Assembly (NCBI RefSeq): GCF_025917005.1
Contig: NZ_CP078091.1
Span: 3,410,001 to 3,474,000, forward strand
DNA length: 64,000 bases
Source: Porphyrobacter sp. ULC335
GTDB lineage: Bacteria > Pseudomonadota > Alphaproteobacteria > Sphingomonadales > Sphingomonadaceae
Direction of reading: 5' to 3'
In this document: in pieces, positions 41,172 through 49,955 of the stretch
How positions within the stretch are numbered: the first letter of the stretch is position 1
How the letters are laid out: every line of letters begins with the position of its first letter
Made by a program: the position numbers and the translations under genes
The notes under the pieces: model-generated
The model's input: the letters and a program-made list of their open reading frames with translations, nothing else
Told to the model about the DNA's origin: nothing
Databases searched by the model: none

Positions 41172-41942
41172 ATGGCGACTTTGGCACAAGGCGGCGCTGC
41201 GGCAGAAGGCACGCGCTTCTACACGATCATGGCTTTCGTCATGGCGCTGGTGATCGTGGCGGGCTTCTCGGTCAATCTGGCAATGGGCCGGTCGAGCTTC
41301 GCGCTCCCGCTCGCCTTCCACGTCCACGGCATGATCTTCATGGGCTGGCTGGGGCTATACCTTGCGCAGGTCGTCACCATCGCCTCGGGCAACATCGCGT
41401 TGCACCGCCAGCTGGGCAAGTTAGCCTATCTGTGGATCCCGCTGATGGTGGCGGCAGGCACGATGATCATCGTCGTGTCGGCGCGCACCACGGGCGGGCC
41501 GTTCTTCTTTGCGGTCAACGAATTCTTCGTCAGCAATCTTGCCGGGCTGCTGGCCTTCGGCGCGCTGGCGCTGTGGGCCCTGCGCGTGCGCCGCTACAGC
41601 GGGTGGCACAGGCGGCTGATGCTGGTGGCGATGAGCATCCTCACCGGTCCCGGGCTTGGCCGCCTGCTGCCGATGCCGCTGCTGATCCCCAACGCCTGGA
41701 CGATTGCTGTCACCGCCAGCTTCATCTTCCCGGTGATCGGGATGATCGCCGATTGGCGACGCGACGGGCGGGTTCATCCCGCCTATTGGTGGGGCATGGG
41801 GGTCAATGCCGGGGCGTTCATTGTCTCGATGCTGCTGGCCTATTCGCCCATCGGCTATGCGCTGACCGAGTGGGTGATCGCCGGAACGCCGGGAGCCGAG
41901 CGGCCCATGGCCGCCTTCCTGCCGCCGGGCTTCACGATGTAA
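41172..41942 (+). CDS. Heptahelical membrane protein (DUF2306-like)
   Basis: A 256-residue protein with about seven membrane segments (e.g. about 18-38, 46-66, 78-98, 110-130). Conserved-looking features are HVHGMIFMGWLGLYLAQV and LHRQLGKLAYLWI, with histidines placed like those of the 18745-19491 protein, so both belong to one loose family. Function is unknown; some relatives are described as heme-associated, which I cannot confirm. The ATG at 41172 follows GGGGGATCAAGCAT. Just upstream is the MBL pseudogene. Confidence 0.78.
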   Translation: MATLAQGGAAAEGTRFYTIMAFVMALVIVAGFSVNLAMGRSSFALPLAFHVHGMIFMGWLGLYLAQVVTIASGNIALHRQLGKLAYLWIPLMVAAGTMIIVVSARTTGGPFFFAVNEFFVSNLAGLLAFGALALWALRVRRYSGWHRRLMLVAMSILTGPGLGRLLPMPLLIPNAWTIAVTASFIFPVIGMIADWRRDGRVHPAYWWGMGVNAGAFIVSMLLAYSPIGYALTEWVIAGTPGAERPMAAFLPPGFTM

Positions 41943-42018
41943 GGCGGCAGCGCTTTTCGCTCGAAAATCGCGCATCAGCGCCTATATCCCGCCCACACCC
42001 AACAGCGGGATCTGTCTT

Positions 42019-43020
42019 ATGAGCTACGTCACCAAAGTCCCCACCGGCGCCGATCTGCTCGCCGAGATCGACCGTTTGCGCAAAGAGCGCAATGCGGTGA
42101 TCCTCGCGCATTATTACCAGACGCCCGATATTCAGGACATTGCCGATTTCGTGGGCGACAGCCTGGAATTGTCACGCAAGGCGGCGGCGACCGATGCCGA
42201 CGTGATCGCCTTCTGCGGGGTCAAGTTCATGGCCGACACCGCGAAGATCCTCAGCCCGCAGAAGACCGTGATCCTGCCCGACATGGACGCCGGGTGCAGC
42301 CTTGAGGATTCCTGCCCGCCCGAGAAATTCCGCGCCTTCCGCGAAGCCCACCCCGATCACATCGCGCTGACCTACATCAATTGCTCGACCGAGGTGAAAG
42401 CCCTGTCGGACGTGATCGTCACCAGTTCCAGCGCCGAGACGATCCTCGCCCAGATCCCGCCCGAGCAGAAGATCATCTTCGGCCCCGACCGGCACTTGGG
42501 CGGTTATCTCGCACGCAAGTTCAACCGCGAAATGCTGCTGTGGCCCGGCGTGTGCATCGTGCACGAGGCGTTTTCGGAAACCGAGCTTCTGAAGCTGAAA
42601 GAGCAATACCCCGGCGCGCCCATCGCCGCGCACCCGGAATGCCCGCCGACCATCATCGACCACGCCGATTACGTCGGCTCGACCAGCGGCATCCTCAAGT
42701 TCGCGCAGGAGTTCACCGGCGACACCCTGATCGTCGCGACCGAGCCGCACATCATCCACCAGATGCAGAAATCCCTGCCCGAGAAAACCTTCATCGGCGC
42801 GCCGGGCGCGGACGGCAACTGCTCGTGCAACATCTGCCCCTACATGGCGCTCAACACGATGGAGAAACTCTACGTGGCACTGCGCGACCTCTCGCCACAG
42901 ATCGAGATCGAGGAAGGCATCCGCCTGAAGGCAAAGCGCAGCCTCGACCGGATGCTGGACATGGCGAGCGGGACTGTGGGGATGGGCGATTTGGGGAAGG
43001 TGGCGTTTTCAGGAGATTAG
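42019..43020 (+). CDS. nadA: Quinolinate synthase A
   Basis: A 333-residue [4Fe-4S] enzyme condensing iminoaspartate with dihydroxyacetone phosphate to quinolinate in NAD synthesis. The start region ILAHYYQTPDIQDIADFVGD is diagnostic. Candidate cluster ligands are Cys122 (YINCSTEVKA), Cys208 (HPECPP) and Cys273 (NICPYMALNT). The substrate motif GPDRHLGGYLAR is present. nadB and nadC are not in view. The ATG at 42019 begins MSYVTKVPTG. A small palindrome follows the stop. Confidence 0.95.
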   Translation: MSYVTKVPTGADLLAEIDRLRKERNAVILAHYYQTPDIQDIADFVGDSLELSRKAAATDADVIAFCGVKFMADTAKILSPQKTVILPDMDAGCSLEDSCPPEKFRAFREAHPDHIALTYINCSTEVKALSDVIVTSSSAETILAQIPPEQKIIFGPDRHLGGYLARKFNREMLLWPGVCIVHEAFSETELLKLKEQYPGAPIAAHPECPPTIIDHADYVGSTSGILKFAQEFTGDTLIVATEPHIIHQMQKSLPEKTFIGAPGADGNCSCNICPYMALNTMEKLYVALRDLSPQIEIEEGIRLKAKRSLDRMLDMASGTVGMGDLGKVAFSGD

Positions 43021-43026
43021 CTCTGA

Positions 43027-43048
43027 TTGTCTGCCCTAGGGAAGACAA
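43027..43048. terminator. Palindrome after nadA, possible terminator
   Basis: Arms TTGTCT / AGACAA flank an inner perfect CCCTAGGG, separated by single G and A, so the 22 bp are nearly self-complementary. There is no U tract, so it may be a protein-binding or repeat-related site. The CCCTAGG core also begins each nearby palindromic repeat. Confidence 0.4.
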
Positions 43049-43084
43049 ATAGCGCGGGGTGTTGACAGGCCGTAAAATGGCGGA

Positions 43085-43258
43085 ATGAAGCACATCGCCA
43101 AAATCTTTCTCGCCCTTATCAAGGCCGGATACCACCCCGCGTACGGCCTGATCGCCCTGATCATCTATTGTGTTAGCATGGTCACGTTGGCGCATGCCGC
43201 CCTAGGTGCCAGCTTGCGCTGGCATGACGTGGAGCGGGTTTGGGCCTTGCTCCCTTAA
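43085..43258 (+). CDS. Possible 57-residue membrane microprotein
   Basis: An open frame from ATG 43085 to TAA 43258 encoding a peptide with a single membrane-like helix (GLIALIIYCVSMVTLAHAAL, about 21-40) and a basic N-terminus (MKHIAKIF). Upstream is TTGACA (43062-43067) but no clear -10 box or ribosome site. Its 3' part overlaps a palindromic repeat copy (43199-43229), which argues for caution. I do not recognise it. Confidence 0.35.
   Translation: MKHIAKIFLALIKAGYHPAYGLIALIIYCVSMVTLAHAALGASLRWHDVERVWALLP
43199..43229 (+). repeat. Palindromic repeat copy A, near the GIY-YIG gene
   Basis: Layout: GCCCTAGG box, 7-bp stem TGCCAGC / GCTGGCA, loop TTGC, then TGACG. The same layout as copies B and C but with the two outer base pairs of the stem changed on both sides (TG/CA instead of CC/GG), a compensatory change. 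Confidence 0.75.
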
Positions 43259-43291
43259 TTCGTCACCCCAGCGAAAGCTGGGGCCTAGGGC
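43259..43291 (-). repeat. Palindromic repeat copy B, left of the GIY-YIG gene
   Basis: A 33-bp unit that is the exact inverse complement of 43610-43642. Read leftward: GCCCTAGG, stem CCCCAGC / GCTGGGG with loop TTTC, then TGACGAA. It lies 22 bp before the GIY-YIG ATG. Confidence 0.9.
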
Positions 43292-43313
43292 CGCCATGTG
43301 CTAAGCTCTTGAA

Positions 43314-43607
43314 ATGGAGCGCGGTGGCTACGTCTACATCATGACCAACAAGCGCTACGGCGTGCTCTACACCGGTGTAACCGGCGACTTGCCGGCCCGT
43401 GTGACGCAACACCGTGAGGGCAAGGGCGGCACGTTCACATCGCGCTACAAATGCACGCGGCTCGTTTATGTCGAACACTACCCGACCATCGAAGAGGCCA
43501 TCGCCGGCGAGAAGGCGATCAAAGCGTGGCAGCGGATGTGGAAGATCGAGGCGATCGAGAGGCAGAACCCGTCTTGGGACGATCTCTTTCTCACGATCAA
43601 CGCCTAG
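43314..43607 (+). CDS. GIY-YIG nuclease-domain protein
   Basis: A 97-residue single-domain nuclease. The GIY-YIG signature appears as GGYVYIMTNKRYGVLYTGVT, then the catalytic-region RVTQHREGK, TSRYKCTRLVYVE and an E in AIAGEKAIKAW that would bind metal. The WDDLF end is typical of the YhbQ/short GIY-YIG family, often mislabelled excinuclease subunit C. The gene is precisely bracketed by 33-bp inverted palindromic repeats (22 bp before the start, 2 bp after the stop), so gene and repeats may form one unit. Role in repair or mobility is unproven. Confidence 0.93.
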   Translation: MERGGYVYIMTNKRYGVLYTGVTGDLPARVTQHREGKGGTFTSRYKCTRLVYVEHYPTIEEAIAGEKAIKAWQRMWKIEAIERQNPSWDDLFLTINA

Positions 43608-43609
43608 CC

Positions 43610-43642
43610 GCCCTAGGCCCCAGCTTTCGCTGGGGTGACGAA
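43610..43642 (+). repeat. Palindromic repeat copy C, right of the GIY-YIG gene
   Basis: GCCCTAGG box, 7-bp stem CCCCAGC / GCTGGGG with loop TTTC, then TGACGAA. An exact inverse complement of copy B. It starts 2 bp after the GIY-YIG stop and ends 5 bp before the stop of the EamA gene, where it may also act as a terminator. Confidence 0.9.
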
Positions 43643-43647
43643 AGTGG

Positions 43648-44562
43648 TCAGGCGGCCCGCGCCCTACTCACAGCCAGCGCAGCCCCCACCAGCACCATGC
43701 CGACAATATCCACCCCCGACAGCACCTCGCCGAATGCCAGCCAGCCGTAGATCGAGGCGACAGCGGGCTGCGTCAGCAGCGCCAGCCCCACCACCAGCGG
43801 CGGGAAGTATTTCAGCGAAAACACCATCAGCCCCTGCCCGACCAGCTGGCTGAGCACGAACAGCCCCACCACCGGCCCCCATGCCTGCGGCCACACCGGC
43901 TCGCCCAGCAGCAGCGCGATCACCAGCAGCACCGGCGCGCCGAACAGGCTCACCCACACCAGCAGGCTCCACGAACCGAAGCTCCCGCGCGCGCCCTGCA
44001 GCGTCAGCAGGTACACCGCGTAAAGCAGCCCCGCCGCGACCGAGAACAGGTCGCCGATCAGCGTCTCGTCGGAAATCTCCAGACTGCGCCCCATCAGGAT
44101 CGCCGCCCCGGCAAGGGCGAAGACAATCGCCAGCCACTCCAGCCGCCCGGGCAGCGTGCGCGCGACAAGGAAGCCCCAGAACAGCAGCACGATCGACCCG
44201 GCATTGCCGAACAGCGTTGCATTGCCCAGCCGCGTCATGCCGATCCCGATATGCCAGCTCGCCAAGTCCAAAGCGAAGGTCACCGCGCCGAGCGCCACCA
44301 GCGCCAGCGTCTTCGCGCCCATCCCCGTCAGCCGCTGGCCGTTCGCCCGCGCCAGCAGAACCAGGAAGGGCAGCGCCAGAAACAGACGCCAGAAGCCCGC
44401 CGCGACCGGCCCGGTATCGGCAATCCGCACGAACCACGGGCCGATGGCCAGCGCCACGTTGCCGCCGAACAGCGCGAACAGCAGCAGCCACGCCGCCGGA
44501 CGCCTACCCGTCCCGGCAGGTTCACGCGCAACTTCTTCTTGGGCGGCACCCTCATTTTCCAT
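43648..44562 (-). CDS. EamA-family (DMT) transporter
   Basis: A 304-residue permease with ten predicted membrane helices arranged as two EamA repeats (about 25-150 and 165-300). Recognisable pieces are ATGPVAAGFWRLFLALPFLV-type loop after helix 1-2, LFGNAGSIVLLFWGFLV and SVAAGLLYAVYLLTLQG. It probably exports or imports a small metabolite; the substrate is unknown. The start MENEGAAQEEV gives a short cytoplasmic tail. It is divergent from the old yellow enzyme gene (70 bp). Confidence 0.88.
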   Translation of the reverse strand: MENEGAAQEEVAREPAGTGRRPAAWLLLFALFGGNVALAIGPWFVRIADTGPVAAGFWRLFLALPFLVLLARANGQRLTGMGAKTLALVALGAVTFALDLASWHIGIGMTRLGNATLFGNAGSIVLLFWGFLVARTLPGRLEWLAIVFALAGAAILMGRSLEISDETLIGDLFSVAAGLLYAVYLLTLQGARGSFGSWSLLVWVSLFGAPVLLVIALLLGEPVWPQAWGPVVGLFVLSQLVGQGLMVFSLKYFPPLVVGLALLTQPAVASIYGWLAFGEVLSGVDIVGMVLVGAALAVSRARAA

Positions 44563-44632
44563 GCTTGCGCCCTAGCCTTGCGCCCCCCAATTGGATAGCC
44601 AATCGCAACTGGCTCACAAGGATTACCCACAT

Positions 44633-45745
44633 ATGCACGACGCACTCTTCCAGCCGCTCCAGATGGGCGCGCTCCATGCCAAGAACCGCATTCACATGGC
44701 CCCCCTCACCCGCGGGCGCGCGGCCGAGCCGATGTTCACCCCTAACGAACTGATGGCGACCTATTACCGCCAGCGTGCCGGCGCGGGCATGATCCTCACC
44801 GAAGCGACCGGCATCAGCCGCGAAGGCCTCGGCTGGCCGAGCGCGCCGGGCATCTGGAGCGACGAGCAGACCGAAGCCTGGAAGGCCACCACCAAGGCCG
44901 TGCACGAAGAAGGCGGCCTGATCGTCATGCAGCTGTGGCACATGGGCCGGATCGTCCACCCGGTGTTCCTCGATGGCCAGCCGCCCTTCTCGGCGAGCGC
45001 CACGCAGGCTCCGGGCGAGGCGCACACGCCGACCGGCAAGCAGCCCTATGCGGTCGCGCGCGAAATGACGCATGAGGATATCCAGCGGACCATCGGCGAC
45101 TATCGCCGCGCCGCCGAGAACGCCAAGAAAGCGGGCTTTGACGGGGTTCAGCTGCACAGCGCGAATGGCTATCTGGTCGACCAGTTCCTGCGCGACGGCA
45201 CCAACCTGCGCACCGACGAATATGGCGGCAGTCCCGAAAACCGCACCCGCTTCATGCGCGAAGTGCTCGAAGCCCTGATCGATGTGTGGGGTGCGGACCG
45301 TGTCGGCATCCGCCTCTCGCCCAATGGCGATTCGCAGGGCACCGATGACAGCAACCCGGCAGCGACCTTCGGCGCGGCGGCCAAGGTCTGCGAAGAACTG
45401 GGCCTTGCCTTCGTCGAGCTGCGCGAGCCCGGCCCGGACGGCACCTTCGGCCAGACCGATGTGCCCAAGCAAAGCCCGCTGATCCGCCAGATCTACACCG
45501 GCACACTGATCCTCAATTCGGACTACACCGCCGAGGAAGCCGTCGCCGATGTGACCAGTGGCAAGTGCGACGCGGTCAGCTTTGGCCGCCCCTACATCTC
45601 CAACCCCGATCTCGAAAAGCGGATCGCGGTCGGCGCGCACTGGAACCCGAACAAGGACGTGCCCAAGAGCTGGTACTTCCCGATCCCCGAAGGCTACGTC
45701 GACTACCCGACGCTGGAAGAAGAACAGGCCGAAGCGGCCGAGTAA
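44633..45745 (+). CDS. Old yellow enzyme-type alkene reductase (NemA-like)
   Basis: A 370-residue FMN-dependent ene-reductase of the OYE family. The start LFQPLQMGALHAKNRIHMAP leads to the FMN-binding PLTRGRA. The substrate-anion pair His-x-x-Asn is seen in LHSANGYLVDQFLRDGTN (NGYLxDQFL is diagnostic). GGSPENRTRF and the closing SFGRPYISNPDL complete the pattern. It reduces activated double bonds or nitro groups with NAD(P)H. AAGGA lies about 11 nt before the ATG at 44633. A longer in-frame ATG at 44591 lacks family residues. A GC hairpin follows. Confidence 0.94.
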   Translation: MHDALFQPLQMGALHAKNRIHMAPLTRGRAAEPMFTPNELMATYYRQRAGAGMILTEATGISREGLGWPSAPGIWSDEQTEAWKATTKAVHEEGGLIVMQLWHMGRIVHPVFLDGQPPFSASATQAPGEAHTPTGKQPYAVAREMTHEDIQRTIGDYRRAAENAKKAGFDGVQLHSANGYLVDQFLRDGTNLRTDEYGGSPENRTRFMREVLEALIDVWGADRVGIRLSPNGDSQGTDDSNPAATFGAAAKVCEELGLAFVELREPGPDGTFGQTDVPKQSPLIRQIYTGTLILNSDYTAEEAVADVTSGKCDAVSFGRPYISNPDLEKRIAVGAHWNPNKDVPKSWYFPIPEGYVDYPTLEEEQAEAAE

Positions 45746-45753
45746 GGCTCACG

Positions 45754-45788
45754 CTCCCGGCAGTGTCCGCTTCGGGCGCTGCCGGGGG
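45754..45788 (+). terminator. Hairpin after the old yellow enzyme gene
   Basis: Outer 8-bp stem CCCGGCAG / CTGCCGGG with an inner 5-bp stem GTCCG / CGGGC. It is followed by GGAAAAGC, so no U tract; termination by this hairpin is only possible. Confidence 0.45.
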
Positions 45789-45851
45789 AAAAGCTGCCGG
45801 TTGGGAAGCGACGCCGTAGCGCCCATTCACTTATCGATGTAGATCAACTGA

Positions 45852-46328
45852 ATGCGTGCCTTGTTCGCCTCATTCGTCTTGCTCATTGTTACAAGCTGTG
45901 CGCCCGACAGCCGCGGCGAGGAAATCGAGCGGCTCGAGATGCGGCTTTCTGGCTGGTCTTCTCTCGACGTTGTGATCGATGCAGGAGGTAATGGAACCTA
46001 CAAGGATAGCGAACCACATCCTGACGGGAGGAAGGGTGGTTTCAAACTCACTCGAGGCGAACTGCTTGAACTGCTTGCAAAACTGCAGCCATATCGCAAG
46101 CAAGCGGTGCCAATCTCTGACGAAAGTGCGATGAGGTTCATCGAGCAAGTCTGCCCGAAAGGCGTGCCCAAAGTTACCGACGCAGGCGCACTCTATGTGC
46201 GCTGGCAATCAGCCGACGACGATGTCCATTATCTTGCGGATTTCGGCTGCGACCACGAGAGATTGGCAGATAGGAATGGCGAACTGCGCGAAATCGTCGA
46301 AGGCCTTCCCATACCCTCAGTTCAGTGA
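45852..46328 (+). CDS. Hypothetical lipoprotein
   Basis: A 158-residue protein with a short signal peptide and lipobox (SFVLLIVTSC, Cys16). The mature part (RLEMRLSGWSSLDVVIDAGG, GGFKLTRGELLELLAKLQPY, SADDDVHYLADFGCD) has mixed alpha/beta character and two later cysteines (about residues 100 and 137) that may pair. I do not recognise a family. Codon use is less GC-rich than the neighbours, e.g. CTATATG-type A/T endings, suggesting recent arrival. Start ATG 45852. Next, 220 bp of intergenic repeats. Confidence 0.65.
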   Translation: MRALFASFVLLIVTSCAPDSRGEEIERLEMRLSGWSSLDVVIDAGGNGTYKDSEPHPDGRKGGFKLTRGELLELLAKLQPYRKQAVPISDESAMRFIEQVCPKGVPKVTDAGALYVRWQSADDDVHYLADFGCDHERLADRNGELREIVEGLPIPSVQ

Positions 46329-46439
46329 TCAACTTGTCCGGAATCCACCCAATTCCGGTCATTCAGACCAAGCTTGCCCATCCCTGAAACCTGCCCCCAA
46401 GCCGCCCGACCCAGTCATCCCCGCAGAATCTTCGCTGTG

Positions 46440-46535
46440 TCGTCTTCCCGGGCTTGACCCGGGATCCCGCTATCATTGCTTGCGGGCTTAGACGAAGGCA
46501 GCGGGGCCCCGGATCACGTCCGGGGAGACGGGAAG
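46440..46535. repeat. Intergenic palindromes in the 46329-46548 gap
   Basis: CCCGGG-cttga-CCCGGG (46447-46463) is followed by GCCCCGG-atcacgt-CCGGGG (about 46505-46524). Similar CCCGGGCTTGACCCGGGA units occur between genes of many alphaproteobacteria (recalled). No gene is visible in the gap. Confidence 0.55.
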
Positions 46536-46548
46536 GAAAGGCCGCGGG

Positions 46549-46854
46549 CTATTCTTCCGGCTGCGCTACCGGAGCCACTGGTGCCGGTGCGGCCCCTTCG
46601 CTTGGCGGCGCACCATCAATCCCTTCGGCAGGCGTGACGACCGGCTGCTCTGCATCCAGATCGGTCGGAACCGCCCCCTGACGCGGGGCGAGCGGGGCCT
46701 GCGATTCCAGCTGTTCGAGCGGGATCATCGCGTCGTTGATCGACCCGGCGAGCACTTCGCCCGAAGCCTCCCCGCCCTGCTGCGCAGGCGGAGCGGCTTG
46801 CTCACCGCACCCGGCGACAAGACAACAAAGGGCAAGAAGCGCGGCGCGGTTCAT
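46549..46854 (-). CDS. Small Ala/Pro-rich lipoprotein
   Basis: A 101-residue exported lipoprotein. The signal peptide [16 protein letters not shown] ends with the acylated Cys16. The mature part is low complexity, rich in Ala, Pro, Glu and Gln ([12 protein letters not shown] ... [11 protein letters not shown]), and probably disordered. Function is unknown. Its start overlaps the lipB stop by 4 nt, so both are coupled in an operon. Confidence 0.7.
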   Translation of the reverse strand: MNRAALLALCCLVAGCGEQAAPPAQQGGEASGEVLAGSINDAMIPLEQLESQAPLAPRQGAVPTDLDAEQPVVTPAEGIDGAPPSEGAAPAPVAPVAQPEE

Positions 46855-47540
46855 AGGCACGCCCTTTTCGCCGCCGCGTCCAATGCGTCAAGGAAATCAT
46901 CGCTGGTGGCGATCAAGGCGGCGTCCCATTCCTCGGCGGAGACTGTCAGCCCCAGCCGCGCAAGACTGGTCACGCCATATTCGGCAATGCCGCAAGGCAC
47001 GATCCCGCCGAAATGCCCAAGGTCAGGGTCAAGATTGACCGAGAAGCCATGCATCGTCACCCAGCGCCGCACCCGCACGCCGATCGCGCCGATCTTGGCC
47101 TCGCGCCCGTCAATGTCCCTGGTCCAGATGCCAACGCGGCCTTCCGCGCGCCAGCTTTCCACCCCGAAGCGGGCGAGCGTCGCGATCACCCAGCCTTCGA
47201 TCGCGTGGACGAAGCAGCGCACGTCCTTGCCGCGCTTGGCCAGATCGAGCACCAGATAGCCAATCCGCTGGCCCGGCCCGTGATAGGTGTAGCGCCCGCC
47301 GCGCCCGGCCTCGACCACTTCGAAGCGCGGATCGACCAGTTCGGCAGGATCGGCGCTGGTGCCTGCGGTGTAGACCGGGGGGTGTTCGAGCAGCCAGATC
47401 AGCTCCGCCGCCTCGCCTGCGTGAACGGCCGCATTGCGCGCCTCCATCGCGGCCAGCGCGGCGCTATAGGCCACCGGCGCGCGCTCTCGTCGCCATTCGA
47501 TCGGATATGCAACGCCGGGGGCGGGAGCAATGCTTGCCAT
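46851..47540 (-). CDS. lipB: Octanoyl-(acyl carrier protein):protein transferase
   Basis: A 229-residue enzyme moving the octanoyl group from ACP to lipoyl domains. The signature [20 protein letters not shown] (about 80-99) is intact. The catalytic Lys149 ([20 protein letters not shown]) and the acyl-accepting Cys183 (GIVPCGI) are present. The ATG at 47540 ([17 protein letters not shown]) is chosen; the frame is open further upstream. Followed by a lipoprotein gene that overlaps by 4 nt. Confidence 0.95.
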   Translation of the reverse strand: MASIAPAPGVAYPIEWRRERAPVAYSAALAAMEARNAAVHAGEAAELIWLLEHPPVYTAGTSADPAELVDPRFEVVEAGRGGRYTYHGPGQRIGYLVLDLAKRGKDVRCFVHAIEGWVIATLARFGVESWRAEGRVGIWTRDIDGREAKIGAIGVRVRRWVTMHGFSVNLDPDLGHFGGIVPCGIAEYGVTSLARLGLTVSAEEWDAALIATSDDFLDALDAAAKRACL

Positions 47541-47619
47541 GCCGCACCGGTGGGGGCATTGAGCGGCGAGATCAAGAGGCGATTGCGCGACACGTGCCGC
47601 CCGGCGGAAGGGATCCGAC

Positions 47620-48471
47620 ATGACAAACCGCAAGCTCGACATGGGCCAGGCCTGGACGCAGACGACCGGACTGATCGGCGCCAACCGCGACACGATCAGC
47701 GCGATTGCCGGGCTGTTCTTCTTCCTGCCCTCTTTCGCGGCGGCGATTTTCGTGCCGGAGCTGGCCAATCCGCCGCAACCCGCCGGGCCATCGGGCGCCG
47801 ATCCTTCGGTTGCCATGCAGGCGCTGGTTGACCAGATGAGCGCGATCTACGCCGCAAACTGGCCGCTGCTGCTCGGCCTCAGCGTGGTGCAGTTCGTGGG
47901 TTCGATGAGCCTGTTCGCGCTGCTGACCGATCGCGGCCATCCCACCGTTGGCGAGGCGCTGGGGACGGGGCTGCGGAGCATTCCGGCCTATATCGCCGCC
48001 CAGCTGCTCAGCGCGATTGCCGCAGGGATCGCCATCGGCCTTCCGCTCGGCCTGATCGCAGCGATCGCGCCGCCGGCTGTGGCGGCGCTGGCGCTGGTCG
48101 CGGGCCTCGTTGTGATCCTTTACCTGTTCATCAAATTCTCGCTGATCGCGCCCGTGATCGCCATCGAGGGCGAGCGCAATCCGGTCGCCGCGATCAAGCG
48201 TTCGTGGCGGCTGACCAAGGGCAACAGCTTCCGCATCGTGCTGTTCCTGTTCCTGCTGCTGTTCACCATCGGGATCATCTCGGCGCTGGTCACCGGGATC
48301 CTGGGACTGGTGCTGGCGGCTTTCGGCGAGCCGGTCACAAGCGTCGGCACGGATGTGGTGGGCGGCCTCGTCAACGCCCTGCTCACAGTGATCTTTCTGG
48401 TGGTGACGGTCGCCATCCACCGCCAGCTGGCAGGTGCATCGCCCGAGGCGCTGGCCACCGAATTCGAGTAA
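47620..48471 (+). CDS. Membrane protein, glycerophosphodiesterase-type membrane domain
   Basis: A 283-residue protein with about six membrane helices. The pattern [23 protein letters not shown] and [20 protein letters not shown] is that of the membrane domain found in front of GlpQ-like enzymes and in free-standing proteins. No catalytic part is attached. Function unknown. Ten nt after its stop begins the MFS gene, so they are probably cotranscribed. Confidence 0.75.
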   Translation: MTNRKLDMGQAWTQTTGLIGANRDTISAIAGLFFFLPSFAAAIFVPELANPPQPAGPSGADPSVAMQALVDQMSAIYAANWPLLLGLSVVQFVGSMSLFALLTDRGHPTVGEALGTGLRSIPAYIAAQLLSAIAAGIAIGLPLGLIAAIAPPAVAALALVAGLVVILYLFIKFSLIAPVIAIEGERNPVAAIKRSWRLTKGNSFRIVLFLFLLLFTIGIISALVTGILGLVLAAFGEPVTSVGTDVVGGLVNALLTVIFLVVTVAIHRQLAGASPEALATEFE

Positions 48472-48480
48472 CCGCGCGCG

Positions 48481-49839
48481 ATGGCCGATACTGATCCCGA
48501 CCTGACGCGCGCGGCTCCACCCGCTGCTGCTGCCCCCACCGGCGCGATACCGCCTTCGCGCATGGCGCTGCTGTTCATGGTGATGCTGGTCACCGCAGCG
48601 GGCAACACCGCGATGCAATCGGTCATGCCCTCGATCGGGACTGCGCTTCAGGTCGATGATGTGTGGATCAGCCTGGCCTATAGCTGGTCGGCGCTGTTGT
48701 GGGTGGTGTGCGCGCCGTTCTGGGCGCGGCGTTCGGACAAGCGCGGGCGCAAGGCGATGATGGCGCTGGGCCTGTCAGGCTTCATCGCCTCTTTCGTGCT
48801 GTGCGGTGTCGCCTTGTGGGCCGGACTTTCGGGCTGGATGACGGCGTTCTGGACGCTGATCGCCTTTGCCGCCGCGCGCAGCCTGTATGGCGGGTTCGGC
48901 AGCGCCGCGCCGCCGGCGGTGCAGGCCTATGTCGCCTCGCGCACCCCCCGGGCGGAGCGCACGCAGGCGCTGTCCCTGATCGCATCAAGCTTTGGTCTTG
49001 GCACGGTGATCGGCCCGGCGCTTGCCCCGCTGATGGTGGTGCCGTTCCTCGGGCTGGGGCTGACGGGACCGTTCCTGTGCTTTGCCGCAATCGGCGTCGT
49101 CGCACTGGTGTTGCTGCGCCTGCGCCTGCCCGATGACGAGCCGCAATATGCCGCGCGCGGGCAGGGGGTCGCCTATTCGAGCGGTTCGGGCGCGCCTGTC
49201 GATCCGCAAGAGACGCCCGAACAGGACGACACCGCGCCCGAACCGCCCCGCCTCAGCTGGCGCGATCCGCGTCTGCGGCCGTGGGTGTTTGCGGGGTTCT
49301 TCGGCGGCCATGCGCAAGCGATGGTGCTGGGGATTTCGGGCTTTCTGGTGCTCGACCGGCTGGGCCTGCGCGACACGCCAGCCGAAGGCGCGGGGCCGGT
49401 CGGCCTCGTATTGATGAGCGGAGCCATCGCGACCCTGCTCGCGCAATGGGGCCTGATCCCGCGCTTCGACCTCGGCCCGCGTGCGGCGACGTTGTGGGGG
49501 ATTACCGCCGCAGCCTTCGGCACGGTGCTGCTGGCGGTGGCAGGCGATCTCCATCTGATCGCCTTGGGCTATGCCATCGCCTCGCTGGGGTTTGGCCTGT
49601 TCCGGCCGGGTACGACCGCGGGCACCTCGCTCGCCGTGACCCGCGCCGAGCAGGGGCAGGCGAGCGGCATCGTCGCGTCACTGGCCGGGGCGAGCTACAT
49701 CTACGCCCCCGCGCTGGGCGTGTGGCTCTATGGACATTCCGACTGGCTGGGCTTCGGCCTGATCGTGGCGCTGTGTCTGATCGTGCTGGTGCACGGGTGG
49801 TTCCGGCTTCAGGCTGACGGAGACTTGATTCGGTCTTGA
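48481..49839 (+). CDS. MFS transporter
   Basis: A 452-residue, twelve-helix permease. The helix 2-3 loop motif reads ARRSDKRGRKAMMALG, and helix 5 has SSFGLGTVIGPALAPLM (drug:H+ antiporter-type motif C GxxxGPxxG-like). A central loop (about 215-260) is long and Pro/Glu-rich. It is probably an exporter (TetA/Bcr-like); the substrate is unknown. ATG at 48481 lies 9 nt after the upstream stop, without a strong ribosome site. A 9-bp hairpin follows. Confidence 0.9.
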   Translation: MADTDPDLTRAAPPAAAAPTGAIPPSRMALLFMVMLVTAAGNTAMQSVMPSIGTALQVDDVWISLAYSWSALLWVVCAPFWARRSDKRGRKAMMALGLSGFIASFVLCGVALWAGLSGWMTAFWTLIAFAAARSLYGGFGSAAPPAVQAYVASRTPRAERTQALSLIASSFGLGTVIGPALAPLMVVPFLGLGLTGPFLCFAAIGVVALVLLRLRLPDDEPQYAARGQGVAYSSGSGAPVDPQETPEQDDTAPEPPRLSWRDPRLRPWVFAGFFGGHAQAMVLGISGFLVLDRLGLRDTPAEGAGPVGLVLMSGAIATLLAQWGLIPRFDLGPRAATLWGITAAAFGTVLLAVAGDLHLIALGYAIASLGFGLFRPGTTAGTSLAVTRAEQGQASGIVASLAGASYIYAPALGVWLYGHSDWLGFGLIVALCLIVLVHGWFRLQADGDLIRS

Positions 49840-49842
49840 TTG

Positions 49843-49864
49843 CGCACCCGCCTCCGCGGGTGCG
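49843..49864. terminator. Hairpin after the MFS gene
   Basis: Perfect 9-bp stem CGCACCCGC / GCGGGTGCG with loop CTCC. A second palindrome GGTCGCT-A-AGCGACC follows at about 49928-49942. No U tract, so termination is only possible. It separates the convergent MFS and ArsC-like genes. Confidence 0.45.
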
Positions 49865-49955
49865 TCCTCGGTGCTGATCCCTTCGCTACGCTACGGGGCA
49901 CCTGCGGCTCGCGCGCGTGCGCTCGCGGTCGCTAAGCGACCGAGCACCGCCAGAC

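Noticed and set aside
43062..43067. TTGACA as a -35 box for the 57-codon frame
   Set aside because: No matching -10 box lies at the proper distance, and the frame start falls where that box should be.
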